Positions 10,678 to 22,021 of a stretch of 64,000 nucleotides of DNA are shown here, piece by piece (within the stretch, counting starts at the first letter, position 1; each line of letters begins with the position of its first letter). The position numbers were made by a program, and so were the translations under genes. The stretch is from assembly GCF_040739495.1 (NCBI RefSeq), contig NZ_CP145263.1, forward strand, positions 1,922,001 through 1,986,000, given 5' to 3'. A model generated the notes under the pieces. That model saw nothing but the letters and a program-made list of their open reading frames with translations, was not told the DNA's origin and did not search any database. The stretch comes from Staphylococcus capitis subsp. capitis. Lineage in GTDB: Bacteria; Bacillota; Bacilli; Staphylococcales; Staphylococcaceae.

Positions 10678-13512
10678 TTATTCAATAGTATCTCTTTTTA
10701 AAACAGGTTTTAAATACGCTCCCGTATAAGAGTCTTTATTTTCAGCGATTTCTTCTGGAGTACCAGTTCCTACTATTGTACCTCCGCCTTCTCCACCTTC
10801 AGGTCCGAGATCGATAATGTGATCTGCTGTTTTAATCACATCTAAGTTATGCTCAATAATCACAACTGTATCACCGTTTTCTACTAATCGATTTAAAACT
10901 TTTAACAAGCGACTAATATCATCAACATGCAATCCAGTTGTAGGTTCATCAAGGATATAAATAGAACGTCCTGTAGAACGCTTATGCAATTCAGAAGCTA
11001 ATTTTACACGTTGAGCTTCACCACCTGAAAGAGTTGTCGCTTGCTGTCCTAGAGTGATATAACCTAAGCCGACATCAACAAGTGTTTGAAGCTTTCGATT
11101 TATTTTTGGAATATTTTCAAAGAAATGTGTTGCTTCTTCAACAGTCATTTCTAATACATCAGCAATATTCTTTCCTTTGTATGTTACTTCTAAAGTCTCT
11201 CGATTATAACGTTTACCGTCACATACTTCACAAGGGACATAAACATCTGGTAAGAAATGCATTTCTATCTTAATGATACCGTCACCTTTACAAGCTTCAC
11301 AACGTCCACCTTTAACGTTAAAACTAAATCTACCTTTTTGATATCCTCGAATTTTAGCTTCATTCGTTTGAGCGAAGACATCTCTTATATCGTCGAAAAC
11401 ACCAGTATAAGTAGCTGGATTTGAACGTGGAGTTCTACCAATTGGAGATTGATCAATATCAATAATCTTATCTAAGTGATCGATACCATCGATTTTGTCA
11501 AAATCTCCAGGTTTTACTTTAGATTTATTAATTTTTTGAGCAAGAGATTTATATAAAATTTCATTAACTAATGAACTTTTACCTGAACCAGACACTCCAG
11601 TAACAACAGTCATCACTGATAATGGAAAATCAACATCTACATTTTTGAGATTATTGCTTCTAGCACCTTTAATGCTAATTTTTTTATCAGTTACTTCTCG
11701 TCTATGCTCTGGAACGTCAATGCGTTTTTTTCCACTTAAATATTGACCAGTTAATGATTTTTTATCTTTCATTACTTTAGCAGGTGTGCCGCTTGAAACA
11801 ATTTCTCCACCATGATTACCTGCTCCCGGACCAACATCTACCAAATAATCTGCTGCTCTCATGGTATCATCATCATGTTCAACAACAATTAACGTATTTC
11901 CTAAATCTCTCATCTCTTTTAATGTACTTATTAGGCGATCATTATCTCTTTGATGTAACCCAATAGAAGGTTCGTCTAATACATACAATACGCCAGTTAA
12001 TCTTGAACCTATTTGGGTTGCAAGACGAATACGCTGTGCTTCCCCACCTGATAAAGTACCAGACGAACGATTCAAGGTAAGATATTCTAAACCTACATTA
12101 TTTAAGAAAGATAATCTTGAAATAATTTCTTTAAGGATTTGGTTCGCTATCGCTCTATCTTGCTCACTTAATTCAATATTTTCATAGTAATTCAACGCAT
12201 TTTTAATGGAGTACTGCACGACTTCACCAATGTTAAAACCACCAACATAGACAGATAAAGCTTCCTGACTTAATCGTTTACCATGACACGTTTCACATGG
12301 AAGTTCTGTCATATACTTACTCATCATTTCACGTGTATATTCAGAAGGAGACTCATGGTAGCGTCGATTGATATTAGGAATGACTCCTTCGAATACCATT
12401 TTGCGTTTACGTGTTCCACCGTTACGTTGAGTGAAAGTAAACTCAATTTCTTTATCTCCAGAACCGTGCATCAAAATATTTTTTTGTCTATCTGTTAGTT
12501 TTTTATATGGTTTATCCATATTAATCTTATAAACTTCACATACACGTTTTAACAATGTTGGATAAAAGTCAGAACTTGTTGGCTCCCATGGTTCAATTGC
12601 ACCTTCATTTAATGATTTATCTTTATCAGGAACTACTAAATCCATGTCTACTGTTAGTTTTTGACCAAGACCATCACATGTTGGACATGCACCAAATGGA
12701 CTATTAAAACTGAACATTCTTGGCTCTAACTCACCAATTGAGAATCCACAAATTGGACATGCATGATTTTCAGAAAATTTCAGTTCATCACCATCTATTA
12801 CATCAACAGTTAAGTTACCTTCCGCTAATTCTAAGGAAGTTTCAATTGAATCTGCTAAGCGTGTTTCAATTCCATCTTTAACAACTAAGCGGTCAACAAC
12901 AACTTCGATAGTATGATTTTTATTCTTATCAAGTTCAGGTACTTCATTTACATCTACGATTTCTCCATCGACACGTAAGCGTACATAACCTTTTTTACCA
13001 ATGTCCTCAATTAATTTTTCGTGTGTTCCCTTTCTATGAGAGACTACAGGTGCAAGAAGTTGTATTTTTGTACGTTCTTCAAGTTCTAAAATTCTATCCA
13101 CCATTTGTTGAACAGTTTGAGATTCTATTTCTATTCCATGATGTGGACAATAAGGTTTACCTACGCGTGCATAAAGCAGACGTATATAGTCATAGATTTC
13201 AGTTACAGTTGCAACAGTTGACCGTGGGTTTTTACTAGTTGTTTTTTGATCTATAGAAATGGCAGGTGATAAACCTTCGATTGTATCAACATCTGGCTTA
13301 TCCATTTGACCTAAAAACTGACGTGCATATGCACTTAAAGACTCCACATATCGTCTTTGTCCTTCCGCATAAATCGTATCAAACGCTAACGAAGACTTAC
13401 CAGAGCCTGAAAGCCCAGTCATTACAATAAGTTTATTTTTGGGTAGTTCAATATCTACTCCTTTTAAATTGTGTGCACGTGCGCCTTTAACGACTATTGA
13501 CGGTCCTTTCAT
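10678..13512 (-). CDS. uvrA: excinuclease ABC subunit A
   Basis: UvrA is the damage-sensing ATPase of nucleotide excision repair; it finds bulky lesions and loads UvrB. The 944-residue protein has two ABC modules, each with a Walker A ([12 protein letters not shown] near the N-terminus; [12 protein letters not shown] near 640) and an LSGGEAQR signature, plus CxxC zinc modules (CPICGF, CPTCDG and CEACKG, CEVCDG). It begins seven bases after the uvrB stop, so both are expressed from the LexA-controlled uvrB promoter. A terminator follows it. Confidence 0.98.
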   Translation of the reverse strand: MKGPSIVVKGARAHNLKGVDIELPKNKLIVMTGLSGSGKSSLAFDTIYAEGQRRYVESLSAYARQFLGQMDKPDVDTIEGLSPAISIDQKTTSKNPRSTVATVTEIYDYIRLLYARVGKPYCPHHGIEIESQTVQQMVDRILELEERTKIQLLAPVVSHRKGTHEKLIEDIGKKGYVRLRVDGEIVDVNEVPELDKNKNHTIEVVVDRLVVKDGIETRLADSIETSLELAEGNLTVDVIDGDELKFSENHACPICGFSIGELEPRMFSFNSPFGACPTCDGLGQKLTVDMDLVVPDKDKSLNEGAIEPWEPTSSDFYPTLLKRVCEVYKINMDKPYKKLTDRQKNILMHGSGDKEIEFTFTQRNGGTRKRKMVFEGVIPNINRRYHESPSEYTREMMSKYMTELPCETCHGKRLSQEALSVYVGGFNIGEVVQYSIKNALNYYENIELSEQDRAIANQILKEIISRLSFLNNVGLEYLTLNRSSGTLSGGEAQRIRLATQIGSRLTGVLYVLDEPSIGLHQRDNDRLISTLKEMRDLGNTLIVVEHDDDTMRAADYLVDVGPGAGNHGGEIVSSGTPAKVMKDKKSLTGQYLSGKKRIDVPEHRREVTDKKISIKGARSNNLKNVDVDFPLSVMTVVTGVSGSGKSSLVNEILYKSLAQKINKSKVKPGDFDKIDGIDHLDKIIDIDQSPIGRTPRSNPATYTGVFDDIRDVFAQTNEAKIRGYQKGRFSFNVKGGRCEACKGDGIIKIEMHFLPDVYVPCEVCDGKRYNRETLEVTYKGKNIADVLEMTVEEATHFFENIPKINRKLQTLVDVGLGYITLGQQATTLSGGEAQRVKLASELHKRSTGRSIYILDEPTTGLHVDDISRLLKVLNRLVENGDTVVIIEHNLDVIKTADHIIDLGPEGGEGGGTIVGTGTPEEIAENKDSYTGAYLKPVLKRDTIE

Positions 13513-13519
13513 TTAAACG

Positions 13520-15505
13520 TCACCCTTCTGCTTTTAATTCAAATAACATATCTCTTAATTCCGTTGCTTTCTCAAAGTCTAAATCTTTAGCTGCTTTTTT
13601 CATTTCTTTTTCTATATTTTCAATCGTTTTTTGTCTTTCTTTTTTAGTCATTTTCTTAGGTAGTTCTGTTTGTTTCTGATCGTTCGTCTCATCACTTTCC
13701 ACTGTAGCACTAATAACATCGTGTATTTTCTTATTAATAGTTTTAGGAGTTATGCCATGTTCCTTATTATGAGCTGTTTGAATATCTCGACGTCTTTGTG
13801 TTTCATCAATTGCATATTGCATTGAATCAGTAATTTTATCTGCATACATGATTACTTCACCTTTATCATTACGTGCTGCACGACCTATTGTTTGAATTAA
13901 AGAACGATCTGAACGTAGAAATCCTTCTTTATCAGCATCAAGTATAACTACTAGAGATACTTCAGGTATATCAATACCCTCTCTCAATAGATTGATTCCT
14001 ACAATAGCGTCATAAGTTCCCATACGTAAATCCCGAATAATTTCTATTCGTTCTAATGTTTTAATCTCAGAGTGTAAGTAGTTAACTTTAATACCCGCTT
14101 CTTTCATATATGTTGTTAAATCTTCACTCATTTTTTTAGTTAATGTAGTTACTAATACACGTTCATCTCTATCTATTCGTTCTTGAATCTCACTGAGTAA
14201 ATCGTCTATTTGATTTTCAGTCGGACGAACATCAATTTTAGGATCAAGTAATCCAGTTGGACGAATAATCTGTTCAACCATTTCATCAGTGTGTTCTAAT
14301 TCATAAGGTCCTGGCGTAGCAGAAACATAGACAAGTTGTTTAGTTTTATCCTCAAACTCTTCAAATTTTAAAGGTCTATTATCAAGTGCACTTGGTAGAC
14401 GGAATCCATGATCTACAAGCACCTGTTTACGTGCTCTGTCACCGTTATACATACCACGAATTTGTGGTAAAGTAACGTGTGATTCATCAATCATCACAAG
14501 CCAATCGTCACCAAAATAATCAAGCAATGTAAAAGGCGTTGAGCCTAGAGGTCTCAATGTAAGATGAACAGAATAATTCTCGATACCTGAACAGAACCCC
14601 ATTTCACGCATCATTTCTAAATCATAATTTGTGCGCTGTTCAAGGCGTTGAGCCTCTAATAATTTATTTTCATCGCGTAATTCTTTAAGTCGTTCTTCTA
14701 ATTCTTTCTCAATGCGTTCAATTGCAACTTTCATTTTTTCTTCACGAGTTACGAAGTGAGAAGCTGGGAAGATAGCAAAATGTTCACGTTCTCGAATTAC
14801 TTCACCAGTTAAATAATTGACCTCTCTGATACGATCAATTTCATCCCCAAAGAACTCTACTCTAATACACATTTCTTCTCTAGAGGCAGGGAAAATCTCT
14901 ACAACATCTCCACGCACTCTAAATGTACCACGTTGGAAGTCAATGTCATTACGTGTATATTGGACATCTACTAATTTTCTTAGCAATTCACTACGATCCA
15001 TTTCCATTCCAACTCTAACGCTAACTACTAAATCTTTATATTCTTCCGGATTACCTAAACCATAAATACAACTTACACTAGCAATAATTATTACATCATC
15101 GCGTTCAAATAATGCACTTGTAGCCGAATGACGTAATTGGTCGATTTCATCATTGATGGAGGCGTCCTTTTCTATGAAAGTATCTGTCGATGGGACATAA
15201 GCTTCTGGTTGATAATAGTCATAATAACTTACAAAATATTCTACTCTATTTTCAGGGAAGAATTCTTTAAACTCACTATAAAGCTGTCCAGCCAATGTTT
15301 TATTATGGGCAATAATTAATGTAGGCTTCCCAACTTCTTTGATGACGTTACTCATAGTGAATGTTTTACCTGTTCCCGTCGCACCAAGTAAAGTTTGATG
15401 TCGCTTCCCATTATTAACACCATCAACAATTTTTTGTATCGCTTGGGGTTGATCCCCCTGTGGTTCAAATTCAGAATTCAACTTAAATGGAACATGTTCA
15501 ACCAT
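13520..15505 (-). CDS. uvrB: excinuclease ABC subunit B
   Basis: UvrB verifies the lesion and recruits UvrC for incision. The Walker A GATGTGKT is at residues 41-48, the beta-hairpin motif [12 protein letters not shown] is near residue 95, and helicase motifs such as IGRAARN are in the C-terminal half. The last 35 residues ([21 protein letters not shown]) are the UVR domain that binds UvrC. The length, 661, is normal. It heads the uvrB-uvrA operon and has a LexA box about 110 bases upstream. Confidence 0.98.
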   Translation of the reverse strand: MVEHVPFKLNSEFEPQGDQPQAIQKIVDGVNNGKRHQTLLGATGTGKTFTMSNVIKEVGKPTLIIAHNKTLAGQLYSEFKEFFPENRVEYFVSYYDYYQPEAYVPSTDTFIEKDASINDEIDQLRHSATSALFERDDVIIIASVSCIYGLGNPEEYKDLVVSVRVGMEMDRSELLRKLVDVQYTRNDIDFQRGTFRVRGDVVEIFPASREEMCIRVEFFGDEIDRIREVNYLTGEVIREREHFAIFPASHFVTREEKMKVAIERIEKELEERLKELRDENKLLEAQRLEQRTNYDLEMMREMGFCSGIENYSVHLTLRPLGSTPFTLLDYFGDDWLVMIDESHVTLPQIRGMYNGDRARKQVLVDHGFRLPSALDNRPLKFEEFEDKTKQLVYVSATPGPYELEHTDEMVEQIIRPTGLLDPKIDVRPTENQIDDLLSEIQERIDRDERVLVTTLTKKMSEDLTTYMKEAGIKVNYLHSEIKTLERIEIIRDLRMGTYDAIVGINLLREGIDIPEVSLVVILDADKEGFLRSDRSLIQTIGRAARNDKGEVIMYADKITDSMQYAIDETQRRRDIQTAHNKEHGITPKTINKKIHDVISATVESDETNDQKQTELPKKMTKKERQKTIENIEKEMKKAAKDLDFEKATELRDMLFELKAEG

Positions 15506-15614
15506 TCTGACATACGCCTCCTATTTGATTTCTCACTCATTTAGAGTTTAACATTCACGTTTATAAACTTAAGTTTTATTATATTCTATTCTAACAAATT
15601 TATAACACTCAAAG

Positions 15615-15628
15615 CAAACGTTTGTTCG
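15615..15628 (-). promoter_or_regulatory. LexA (SOS) box of uvrB-uvrA
   Basis: Read on the minus strand the site is CGAACAAACGTTTG, which fits the Gram-positive LexA consensus CGAACRNRYGTTYG at every position. It lies 110 bases before the uvrB ATG with AT-rich promoter-like sequence between, so damage-induced expression is expected. Confidence 0.92.
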
Positions 15629-15649
15629 CTTAGGATTTTTTGAAAATAA

Positions 15650-15680
15650 AAACAAACATAGCGAGACACCATGCTTGTTT
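15650..15680 (-). terminator. terminator of the HD-csbA pair
   Basis: On the minus strand AAACAAGCAT pairs fully (one G-T) with ATGTTTGTTT and is followed by a T-rich tail. It lies about 100 bases after the csbA stop and directly before the uvrB LexA box. Confidence 0.7.
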
Positions 15681-15783
15681 AAAAAAGTTATTTAATTTAA
15701 GTCTTTGTTGTTTAAAGATACTATAAAACAATCTTCTTGAACCTTCAAAAGATTTGTTTGTCCTTATACATATTGATAAAACC

Positions 15784-16020
15784 CTAACGAGAATCATCTT
15801 GGTTCTTATGAAATTTCAATTTATCAATGATGAGATAGCCTGCTAGAAGACTCACTACATCTATAAAAATAATCCATTCATTATGGAAAAAACCTTTATA
15901 AATCGAAGTACCTATTAATATTAGTGTTAATAATGTACCTATCCATTTACTTCTAGTGACAACACTAAATAATACCACTAATATACAAGGAAAAAAGGCG
16001 GCACATGCATACCAAATCAT
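15784..16020 (-). CDS. csbA: CsbA family small membrane protein
   Basis: A 78-residue protein with three hydrophobic helices, beginning MIWYACAAFFPC and ending in a charged tail. It matches CsbA, known in Bacillus as a sigma-B-dependent stress gene of unknown function. I chose the ATG at 16020 over the GTG at 16029: GGGTGA precedes the ATG, and the GTG is part of that site and overlaps the stop of the upstream HD gene. The order csbA then uvrB-uvrA is shared with Bacillus. Confidence 0.85.
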   Translation of the reverse strand: MIWYACAAFFPCILVVLFSVVTRSKWIGTLLTLILIGTSIYKGFFHNEWIIFIDVVSLLAGYLIIDKLKFHKNQDDSR

Positions 16021-16025
16021 TATCG

Positions 16026-16667
16026 TCACCCATTTCTTCTGTTTAAGATTGTCATAGTCGTTTCACGTAACTCAGTTCTTGGAATGAAGTTTTCCGTAAG
16101 CATTTCGGGAATAACATTGTCTATGAAGTCTTTCACTGAATTTAAATGATCAAATTGAATAATTGTTTCTAGGCTCATTTCGTAAATTTCAAAGAATAAA
16201 GGTTCTGGATTACGTTTTTGAATTTCTCCAAAAGTTTCATATAATAAATCAATTTTGTCTGCCACAGAGAGAATCTGACCTTCTAAAGAATCATCTTTAC
16301 CTTCTTGAAGTCGTTCTCGATAAACATTTTGATATTGTTTAGGAATCTCTTCTTTAATAAATGTATCTACCATTTCTTCTTCGACTTGGGAGAATAATTT
16401 CTTTAATTCTCTACTGGCATATTTAACAGGGGTTTTAATGTCACCGGTAAAAACTTCAGCAAAATCGTGATTTAACGCCTTTTCATATAAACTTTTCCAA
16501 TTTATTTCATTTCCATGGTATTCTTCAACAGTTGCTAAATACTGGGCAATTTTAGTCACTTTAAACGAGTGTGCAGCGACATTATGTTCAAAATATTTAA
16601 ACTTACCCGGTAGTCTTATTAACTTTTCTAAATCAGAAAGCCTTTTAAAATATTGATGTACACCCAT
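16026..16667 (-). CDS. HD-domain phosphohydrolase, YfbR-like (5'-deoxynucleotidase family)
   Basis: A 213-residue HD-superfamily protein with the metal ligands visible in HNVAAHSFKV, LNHDFAEVFTGDIKTP and a later Asp in SVADKIDLLYE. The closest named relatives are YfbR-type 5'-deoxynucleotidases, which remove phosphate from deoxynucleoside monophosphates. The function is by family only. It is followed closely by csbA. It was probably acquired into this operon early, since staphylococci share the pair. Confidence 0.8.
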   Translation of the reverse strand: MGVHQYFKRLSDLEKLIRLPGKFKYFEHNVAAHSFKVTKIAQYLATVEEYHGNEINWKSLYEKALNHDFAEVFTGDIKTPVKYASRELKKLFSQVEEEMVDTFIKEEIPKQYQNVYRERLQEGKDDSLEGQILSVADKIDLLYETFGEIQKRNPEPLFFEIYEMSLETIIQFDHLNSVKDFIDNVIPEMLTENFIPRTELRETTMTILNRRNG

Positions 16668-17053
16668 ATCACGATACCTCCCTGTAAACGAAGTTTGTCT
16701 ATTTACTTATAGTTATTATATCAAGCCATACTATTATTGAAAGTAAATTCATATTTTTATATATTAATTTTCTATAAAGATAAGAGATTCTAGTTTATAC
16801 ATACCTAAAACTCTCGATTTCTGATAATTAAATTTCATTGAGCGTTTAAGTAGCCTTCTTAATACGTTGATGACATAGTATTTATCCCTTAATATACAAA
16901 AACAAGGCTGAAACAATTAACATTGTCTCAACCTTGTTTAGCATAATTACACTAATAATCTAATCCATAAATAAGTGTTTTAATCTTTTATTTAATACTT
17001 AACATCCCTATTTGGATGAACTTATTTCTCTTTCACTTATATCAATTATTCTT
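16668..17053. other. intergenic region between the HD gene and the broken LysM-CHAP gene
   Basis: About 390 AT-rich bases. A TATAAT at about 16718-16723 on the minus strand could be the HD gene -10, though its -35 is poor. The left-strand terminator at 16901-16938 serves the LysM-CHAP gene. Nothing else stands out. Confidence 0.5.
16899..16938 (-). terminator. terminator downstream of the LysM-CHAP locus
   Basis: On the minus strand AACAAGGTTGAGACAAT and ATTGTTTCAGCCTTGTT form a 17-bp stem with two wobble or mismatched positions and a short loop, followed by five T. Confidence 0.85.
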
Positions 17054-17833
17054 TTAATGAATATAATTATAAGAACCTGGATTATAAATTGTTCTATAAG
17101 ATTTAACGTTTACGCCACCGTTCCAGTTCATTTCAGAAACAGTTAATGTGCCATTAGGATTTACTGACTCAACTACTCCTACATGTCCATATGCACCTGC
17201 ACCATTTTGTCCTGGAGCACTTTGGAAGATCGCTCCTACTTCAGGTGTATTGTTTACATTGAATCCAGCTTGGCTAGCTGATGCTGCCCAGTTACTAGCA
17301 TTACCCCATAAACTACCAATTGGTCTACCTAATTCAGCACGACGATTAAATGCGTAGTAAGTACATTGACCATCAGTATACAAGTTACCCGCATTCGCAA
17401 CACTTCTTAAACCGTTATAAGAAGTTTGTGATACATTGATTGGTGTTTCATAATTTTCATAAGTAACACCTGACTCATCAATTGAAGTCGACTCATTAGT
17501 AGTTTGAGGAATAGCGATTTCCTCGCTTTCAAATTGCACTGGTTGAGCACCATTCTCTGAAACAACTATTTTATCACCAGGGAAAATAAGTGGTTTAATT
17601 CCCGGGTTTAATGTATATAATTACTCTAAAGTGATACCGTGTTCTACTGCGATATTATATAAACAATCTCCTGCTTTAACTATATACGTTCCTAAGTTAG
17701 ATTGATTCGTTGAAACAACGTCTGATGAATTTACGTCCTGTTGAGACGCCTCTGATTCTTGAGCGTTAGCTGCAGTGTTGATTGCAAAAAATGCTGCAAT
17801 CGAACTTAAAGTTACAGTTAGCGTTTTTTTCAT
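17054..17833 (-). pseudogene. secreted LysM-CHAP cell-wall hydrolase, interrupted by one in-frame stop
   Basis: Reading straight through gives a 259-codon protein: a signal peptide (MKKTLTVTLSSIAAFFAINT, cut near AANA), one LysM domain starting GTYIVKAGDCLYNIAVEHG, a Ser/Thr-rich linker and a C-terminal CHAP amidase/endopeptidase with the Cys in DGQCTYYAFNRRAE and the His in YGHVGVVESV. A TAA codon at 17621-17623 interrupts the LysM at ...GITLE, and the same frame continues without any shift through LYTLNPGIKPLIFPGDKIVVS, which completes the LysM. So there is a single nonsense change and no other damage. The GTG at 17539 that could begin the CHAP part is simply Val in the continuous frame and has no good ribosome site. 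Intact relatives are staphylococcal SsaA/Sle-type hydrolases. A sequencing error is possible. Confidence 0.9.
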
Positions 17834-18113
17834 CTAGTTGTCATTCCTTTGCTGATTTGTTCTTAAATTTACAAGTCTAAATATAGCACATCATATCCTC
17901 TAGATGTTTAATGTTATAACGATTTAATATAACAGTAAAAAGAGAATGATTACAAAAATACTATATAAAACGCTAACTATCTTTACAATAACGGTGTAAA
18001 GGGTTACTTTTCCGAATATAAAACTCTATCTGGTAATATATTAAATTGCAAATTACATATTATTAATAAAAATTATAATACGCAAAATATTTCTGGCTAA
18101 ATACTCATCACAT

Positions 18114-18154
18114 TAAAAACCTCATTTACTAATCGTGAAGACTAATAAATGAGG
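18114..18154 (-). terminator. prfB terminator
   Basis: On the minus strand CCTCATTTATTAG and its partner TAGTAAATGAGG form a 12-bp stem, followed by TTTTTAATG, just after the prfB stop. Confidence 0.88.
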
Positions 18155-18165
18155 ATTTTAAACCA

Positions 18166-19282
18166 TTAACTTTCTTGATTGTCCATTTCTTTTCTTAAAT
18201 ATGCCTCTATAAATGGCCCAATATCGCCGTCCATAACAGCATCAACCTTACCAGTTTCTTCATTTGTACGATGGTCTTTAACCATAGAATACGGATGGAA
18301 AACATAAGATCGTATTTGACTTCCCCATCCAATTTCTTTTTGTTCGCCGCGAATTTCAGCCATTTCACGTTCTTGTTCATCTAGTTTTAGTTGGTATAAC
18401 TTAGATTTTAACATCTTCATTGCCGCTTCTCGGTTTTTAATTTGTGAACGTTCATTTTGGTTATTTACTACAATACCTGATGGATGGTGAGTAATTCTGA
18501 TAGCTGATTCTGTTTTATTGATGTGCTGACCACCGGCTCCTGAAGCTCTAAATGTGTCAACTGTTATATCATCTGGATTAATTTCTATTTCGATTTCATC
18601 ATTATTGAAATCTGGAATCACATCACAAGAAGCAAATGACGTATGACGTCTACCTGATGAATCAAATGGCGAAATTCTAACTAATCGATGCACGCCTTTT
18701 TCTGCTTTAAGGTAACCATAGGCATTATGACCTTTAATCAATAACGTTACACTTTTCACGCCAGCTTCATCACCGGGTAAATAGTCCACTGTCTCAACAT
18801 TGAAACCATTTTGTTCACAGTAACGTTGATACATTCTTAATAACATACTCGCCCAATCTTGTGATTCTGTTCCTCCAGCTCCAGGATGAAGTTCAAATAT
18901 GGCATTATTTGCATCATGTGGCCCGTCTAGAAGCAACTGTAATTCAAATTGATCCATTTTATCTTTAAATTGAATCACATCGCTCTCAAGTTCTTCTTTC
19001 ATATCTTCATCATATTCTTCTTGTAACAATTCTCTGGTTGCACTCATATCATCAACTTCATTGGCTAAATCACGATACCCATTTACTATCGATTTTAAGG
19101 CGTTATTTTTATCTATAATTTCTTGGGCTTTACTTTGGTCATTCCAAAAGTCTGGGTCTGCCATCATTTCTTCGTATTCTTGAATATTAGTCTCTTTATT
19201 TTCTAAGTCAAAGAGACCCCCTAATTTGATTTAAATTATTTTGGTATTCATCAATATTACGTTTAATTTCAGATAATTCCAT
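18166..19282 (-). CDS. prfB: peptide chain release factor 2 (programmed +1 frameshift)
   Basis: RF2 ends translation at UGA and UAA. The first 24 codons run from the ATG at 19282 (MELSEIKRN...) to CTT TGA at 19208-19210; the ribosome shifts +1 on CTT so that GAC is read and the main frame continues to 18166, for a total of 371 residues. The catalytic GGQ is in [15 protein letters not shown] and the UGA-reading SPF motif is in [15 protein letters not shown]. It lies after secA on the same strand, separated by a secA terminator. Annotating only the 333-codon frame from 19167 would lose the N-terminal helices. Confidence 0.96.
19207..19222 (-). promoter_or_regulatory. prfB autoregulatory +1 frameshift site
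   Basis: On the minus strand the site reads AGGGGGTCTCTTTGAC: an internal Shine-Dalgarno AGGGGG three bases before CTT, then the in-frame TGA followed by C, a weak stop context. This is the classic RF2 feedback signal: when RF2 is scarce the ribosome pauses at TGA and slips forward. Confidence 0.96.
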
Positions 19283-19367
19283 TGATTTTCTCTCCTATTA
19301 CTGAATCTTTAGCGCTTTTAGTATTTATCATACTATATCTTACATGAAATTCGTCTTCATGAAAATT

Positions 19368-19397
19368 AACCTTCAAACTTTTAAAACTTTGAAGGTT
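19368..19397. repeat. 10-bp perfect inverted repeat upstream of prfB
   Basis: AACCTTCAAA (19368-19377) and TTTGAAGGTT (19388-19397) are separated by ten bases. It lies between the secA terminator and the prfB start, about 90 bases before the ATG. It could be an operator or a stem in the prfB leader; no regulator is suggested by the sequence. Confidence 0.6.
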
Positions 19398-19417
19398 CGA
19401 AATCAATATCAATAAAT

Positions 19418-19453
19418 AATAATAAAGACCGAGCCATTTGTATGCCTCAGTCT
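19418..19453 (-). terminator. secA terminator
   Basis: On the minus strand AGACTGAG and CTCGGTCT pair (one G-T) around a 12-base loop, followed by TTATTATT, 34 bases after the secA stop. Confidence 0.75.
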
Positions 19454-19486
19454 TCATTATTAAACAATACACTATTTAGTGCTTAA

Positions 19487-22021
19487 TTATGCTTGGCCAT
19501 GGCAATTTTTGTACTTTTTACCACTACCACATGGACAAGGGTCATTACGCCCTACTTGGTAACCTTTTACAATAGGTTGAGATTTTACTTTTTCTTTACC
19601 ATCTTCAGCTGTAAGGTGTTTACCCTCACCTAAATCTTTTGTTTTTTCACGTTCAATATCATCTTCAAATTGAACTACAGATTTTAAGATATATTTACAA
19701 GTATCTTCTTCAATATTTTGCATCATGATATCAAACAATTCATGACCTTCGTTTTGATAGTCACGGAGAGGGTTTTGTTGTGCATATGAACGTAGATGGA
19801 TACCTTGACGTAACTGATCCATTGTATCGATATGGTCTGTCCAATGACTATCGATAGAACGTAATAAAATCATACGTTCAAATTCGCTCATTTGATCACC
19901 TAATTTTTCTTTCTGACGGTCATAAGCTTTTTCGATTTTTGCCCATACAACTTCAAAGATGTCTTCAGAATCTTTACCATTAATTTCAGACTCCGCTAAG
20001 TCTCCCTCTTGTAAAAAGACATCATTCACGTAGTTAATAAATGGTGCATAATCAGGGTTGTCATCATCTTCATTAACGTAATAGTTGATAGCTCGTTGAA
20101 GTGTAGAACGTAACATAGCATTGACTACTTGTGAACTATCTTCATTATCTATAATTTCGTTTCGTTCATTATAAATAATTTCACGTTGTTTACGTAGTAC
20201 TTCATCGTATTCAAGGATACGTTTACGCGCATCAAAGTTATTACCTTCTACGCGTTTTTGAGCAGATTCAACAGCTCTTGATACCATTTTAGATTCTATT
20301 GGAGTTGAATCATCCATACCAAGTCTATTCATCATTTTTTGTAAACGTTCTGAACCAAAACGAACCATTAATTCGTCTTGAAGTGATAGATAGAAACGAC
20401 TGTCACCTCTATCACCTTGACGTCCTGAACGACCACGTAACTGGTCATCAATACGACGTGATTCATGACGTTCTGTACCTATTACAGCAAGTCCGCCAAG
20501 GTCTTCAACACCATCGCCAAGTTTAATATCTGTACCACGTCCAGCCATGTTTGTCGCAATTGTAACAGCACCTTTTTGACCAGCGTTCGCAATGATTTCT
20601 GCTTCACGTTCATGGTTTTTCGCATTTAATACATCGTGTCTAATACCACGTTTTTTAAGTAGATTTGAAATATATTCTGACGTTTCTACTGCCACTGTAC
20701 CTAATAAGATAGGTTGTCCTTTTTTATGCTTATCAACAACATCTTCAACTACAGCGTCAAATTTACCCTTTTGACTAATATAAATTAAATCTGCCTTATC
20801 AATACGTTGGACAGGTTTATTCGTAGGAATTTGAGTTACTGTCATATTGTAAATATTACGAAACTCTTCTTCTTCAGTTTTCGCAGTACCAGTCATTCCA
20901 GCTAATTTATTATACATTCTGAAATAGTTTTGGAATGTAATAGATGCCATAGTCTTAGATTCATTTTGAATGGTCACACCCTCTTTAGCTTCGATAGCTT
21001 GGTGCAATCCTTCAGAGAAACGACGTCCTGGCATCGTACGTCCTGTGAATTGGTCCACAATAAGTACTTCACCATCTACAACCATATAATCCACATCACG
21101 TTGTAACGTTACATGCGCTCGTAATGCAGTATTAATATGGCTAATGATTTCAACGTTTTGAACATCATATAAATTGTCCACTTTAAACATACGCTCAGCT
21201 TTGTCAGCACCTTGTTCGGTTAGATGAACAGCTTTTGTTTTTTCATCATAATTATAGTCATCTTCTGCTTTAAGCATCTTAGCGAATACATTAGCTTGAG
21301 TGTATAATGATGTAGATTTTTCTGCTTCACCAGAAATAATTAAAGGTGTTCTCGCTTCATCAATTAAAATAGAGTCGACCTCATCAATAATTGCAAAATG
21401 TAATGGACGCATAACTCTTTCTTCAGCGTAATTCACCATATTATCTCTTAAGTAGTCGAAACCAAGTTCATTATTTGTACTATAAGTAATATCTTGTGCA
21501 TACGCTTCGCGTTTTTCTTCAGTAGATTTACTATTTAAGTTAAGACCGACAGATAAACCTAAGAAATTATATAATTCGGCCATCTCTTCACTTTGAAAAC
21601 TTGATAAATACTCATTGACTGTAATAACGTGAACGCCTCGACCAGCCAAAGCATTTAAATAAGTTGGCATTGTCGCTGTTAAAGTTTTACCTTCCCCAGT
21701 TCTCATTTCAGCGATATCGCCTTTATGAATCGCAATACCACCCATAACTTGTACTCTATACGGAATCATATTAAATACACGTTTAGAGCCTTCACGTACG
21801 AGTGCATATGCTTCAGGTAAAATTTTATCTAAATAATCATTTTGTTTTTTAACATCATCAATTTCGGATAATTCTTTTTGAAACGCTTTAGTTTTTTCAC
21901 GAATTTCTTCATCAGTTAATATAGCAGTGTCTTCCTCTAACGCGAGTACTTTATCTGCTAGTTTACCTAAGCGTTTTGTTTCTTTTTTATTGCCGTCAAC
22001 AATTTTCAATAAAAATCCCAT
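19487..22021 (-). CDS. secA: preprotein translocase ATPase SecA
   Basis: SecA drives secretory proteins through the SecYEG channel. The 844-residue protein shows Walker A in [13 protein letters not shown] (about 100-112), the DEAD-like motif [15 protein letters not shown], helicase motif VI in [13 protein letters not shown], and the C-terminal zinc site [14 protein letters not shown] that contacts SecB-like partners or lipids. This is the housekeeping SecA1 by length and zinc tail. Any accessory SecA2 would be elsewhere. A 520-base region with no other gene separates it from the amidase gene upstream of it. Confidence 0.98.
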   Translation of the reverse strand: MGFLLKIVDGNKKETKRLGKLADKVLALEEDTAILTDEEIREKTKAFQKELSEIDDVKKQNDYLDKILPEAYALVREGSKRVFNMIPYRVQVMGGIAIHKGDIAEMRTGEGKTLTATMPTYLNALAGRGVHVITVNEYLSSFQSEEMAELYNFLGLSVGLNLNSKSTEEKREAYAQDITYSTNNELGFDYLRDNMVNYAEERVMRPLHFAIIDEVDSILIDEARTPLIISGEAEKSTSLYTQANVFAKMLKAEDDYNYDEKTKAVHLTEQGADKAERMFKVDNLYDVQNVEIISHINTALRAHVTLQRDVDYMVVDGEVLIVDQFTGRTMPGRRFSEGLHQAIEAKEGVTIQNESKTMASITFQNYFRMYNKLAGMTGTAKTEEEEFRNIYNMTVTQIPTNKPVQRIDKADLIYISQKGKFDAVVEDVVDKHKKGQPILLGTVAVETSEYISNLLKKRGIRHDVLNAKNHEREAEIIANAGQKGAVTIATNMAGRGTDIKLGDGVEDLGGLAVIGTERHESRRIDDQLRGRSGRQGDRGDSRFYLSLQDELMVRFGSERLQKMMNRLGMDDSTPIESKMVSRAVESAQKRVEGNNFDARKRILEYDEVLRKQREIIYNERNEIIDNEDSSQVVNAMLRSTLQRAINYYVNEDDDNPDYAPFINYVNDVFLQEGDLAESEINGKDSEDIFEVVWAKIEKAYDRQKEKLGDQMSEFERMILLRSIDSHWTDHIDTMDQLRQGIHLRSYAQQNPLRDYQNEGHELFDIMMQNIEEDTCKYILKSVVQFEDDIEREKTKDLGEGKHLTAEDGKEKVKSQPIVKGYQVGRNDPCPCGSGKKYKNCHGQA

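Noticed and set aside
17054..17539. The CHAP half as an independent gene starting with GTG
   Set aside because: The GTG is Val in the continuous LysM-CHAP frame, has no ribosome site, and would lack a signal peptide.
19269..19472. A 67-codon frame between secA and prfB
   Set aside because: It runs through the secA terminator, the inverted repeat and the first codons of prfB, has no ribosome site and no recognisable protein features.
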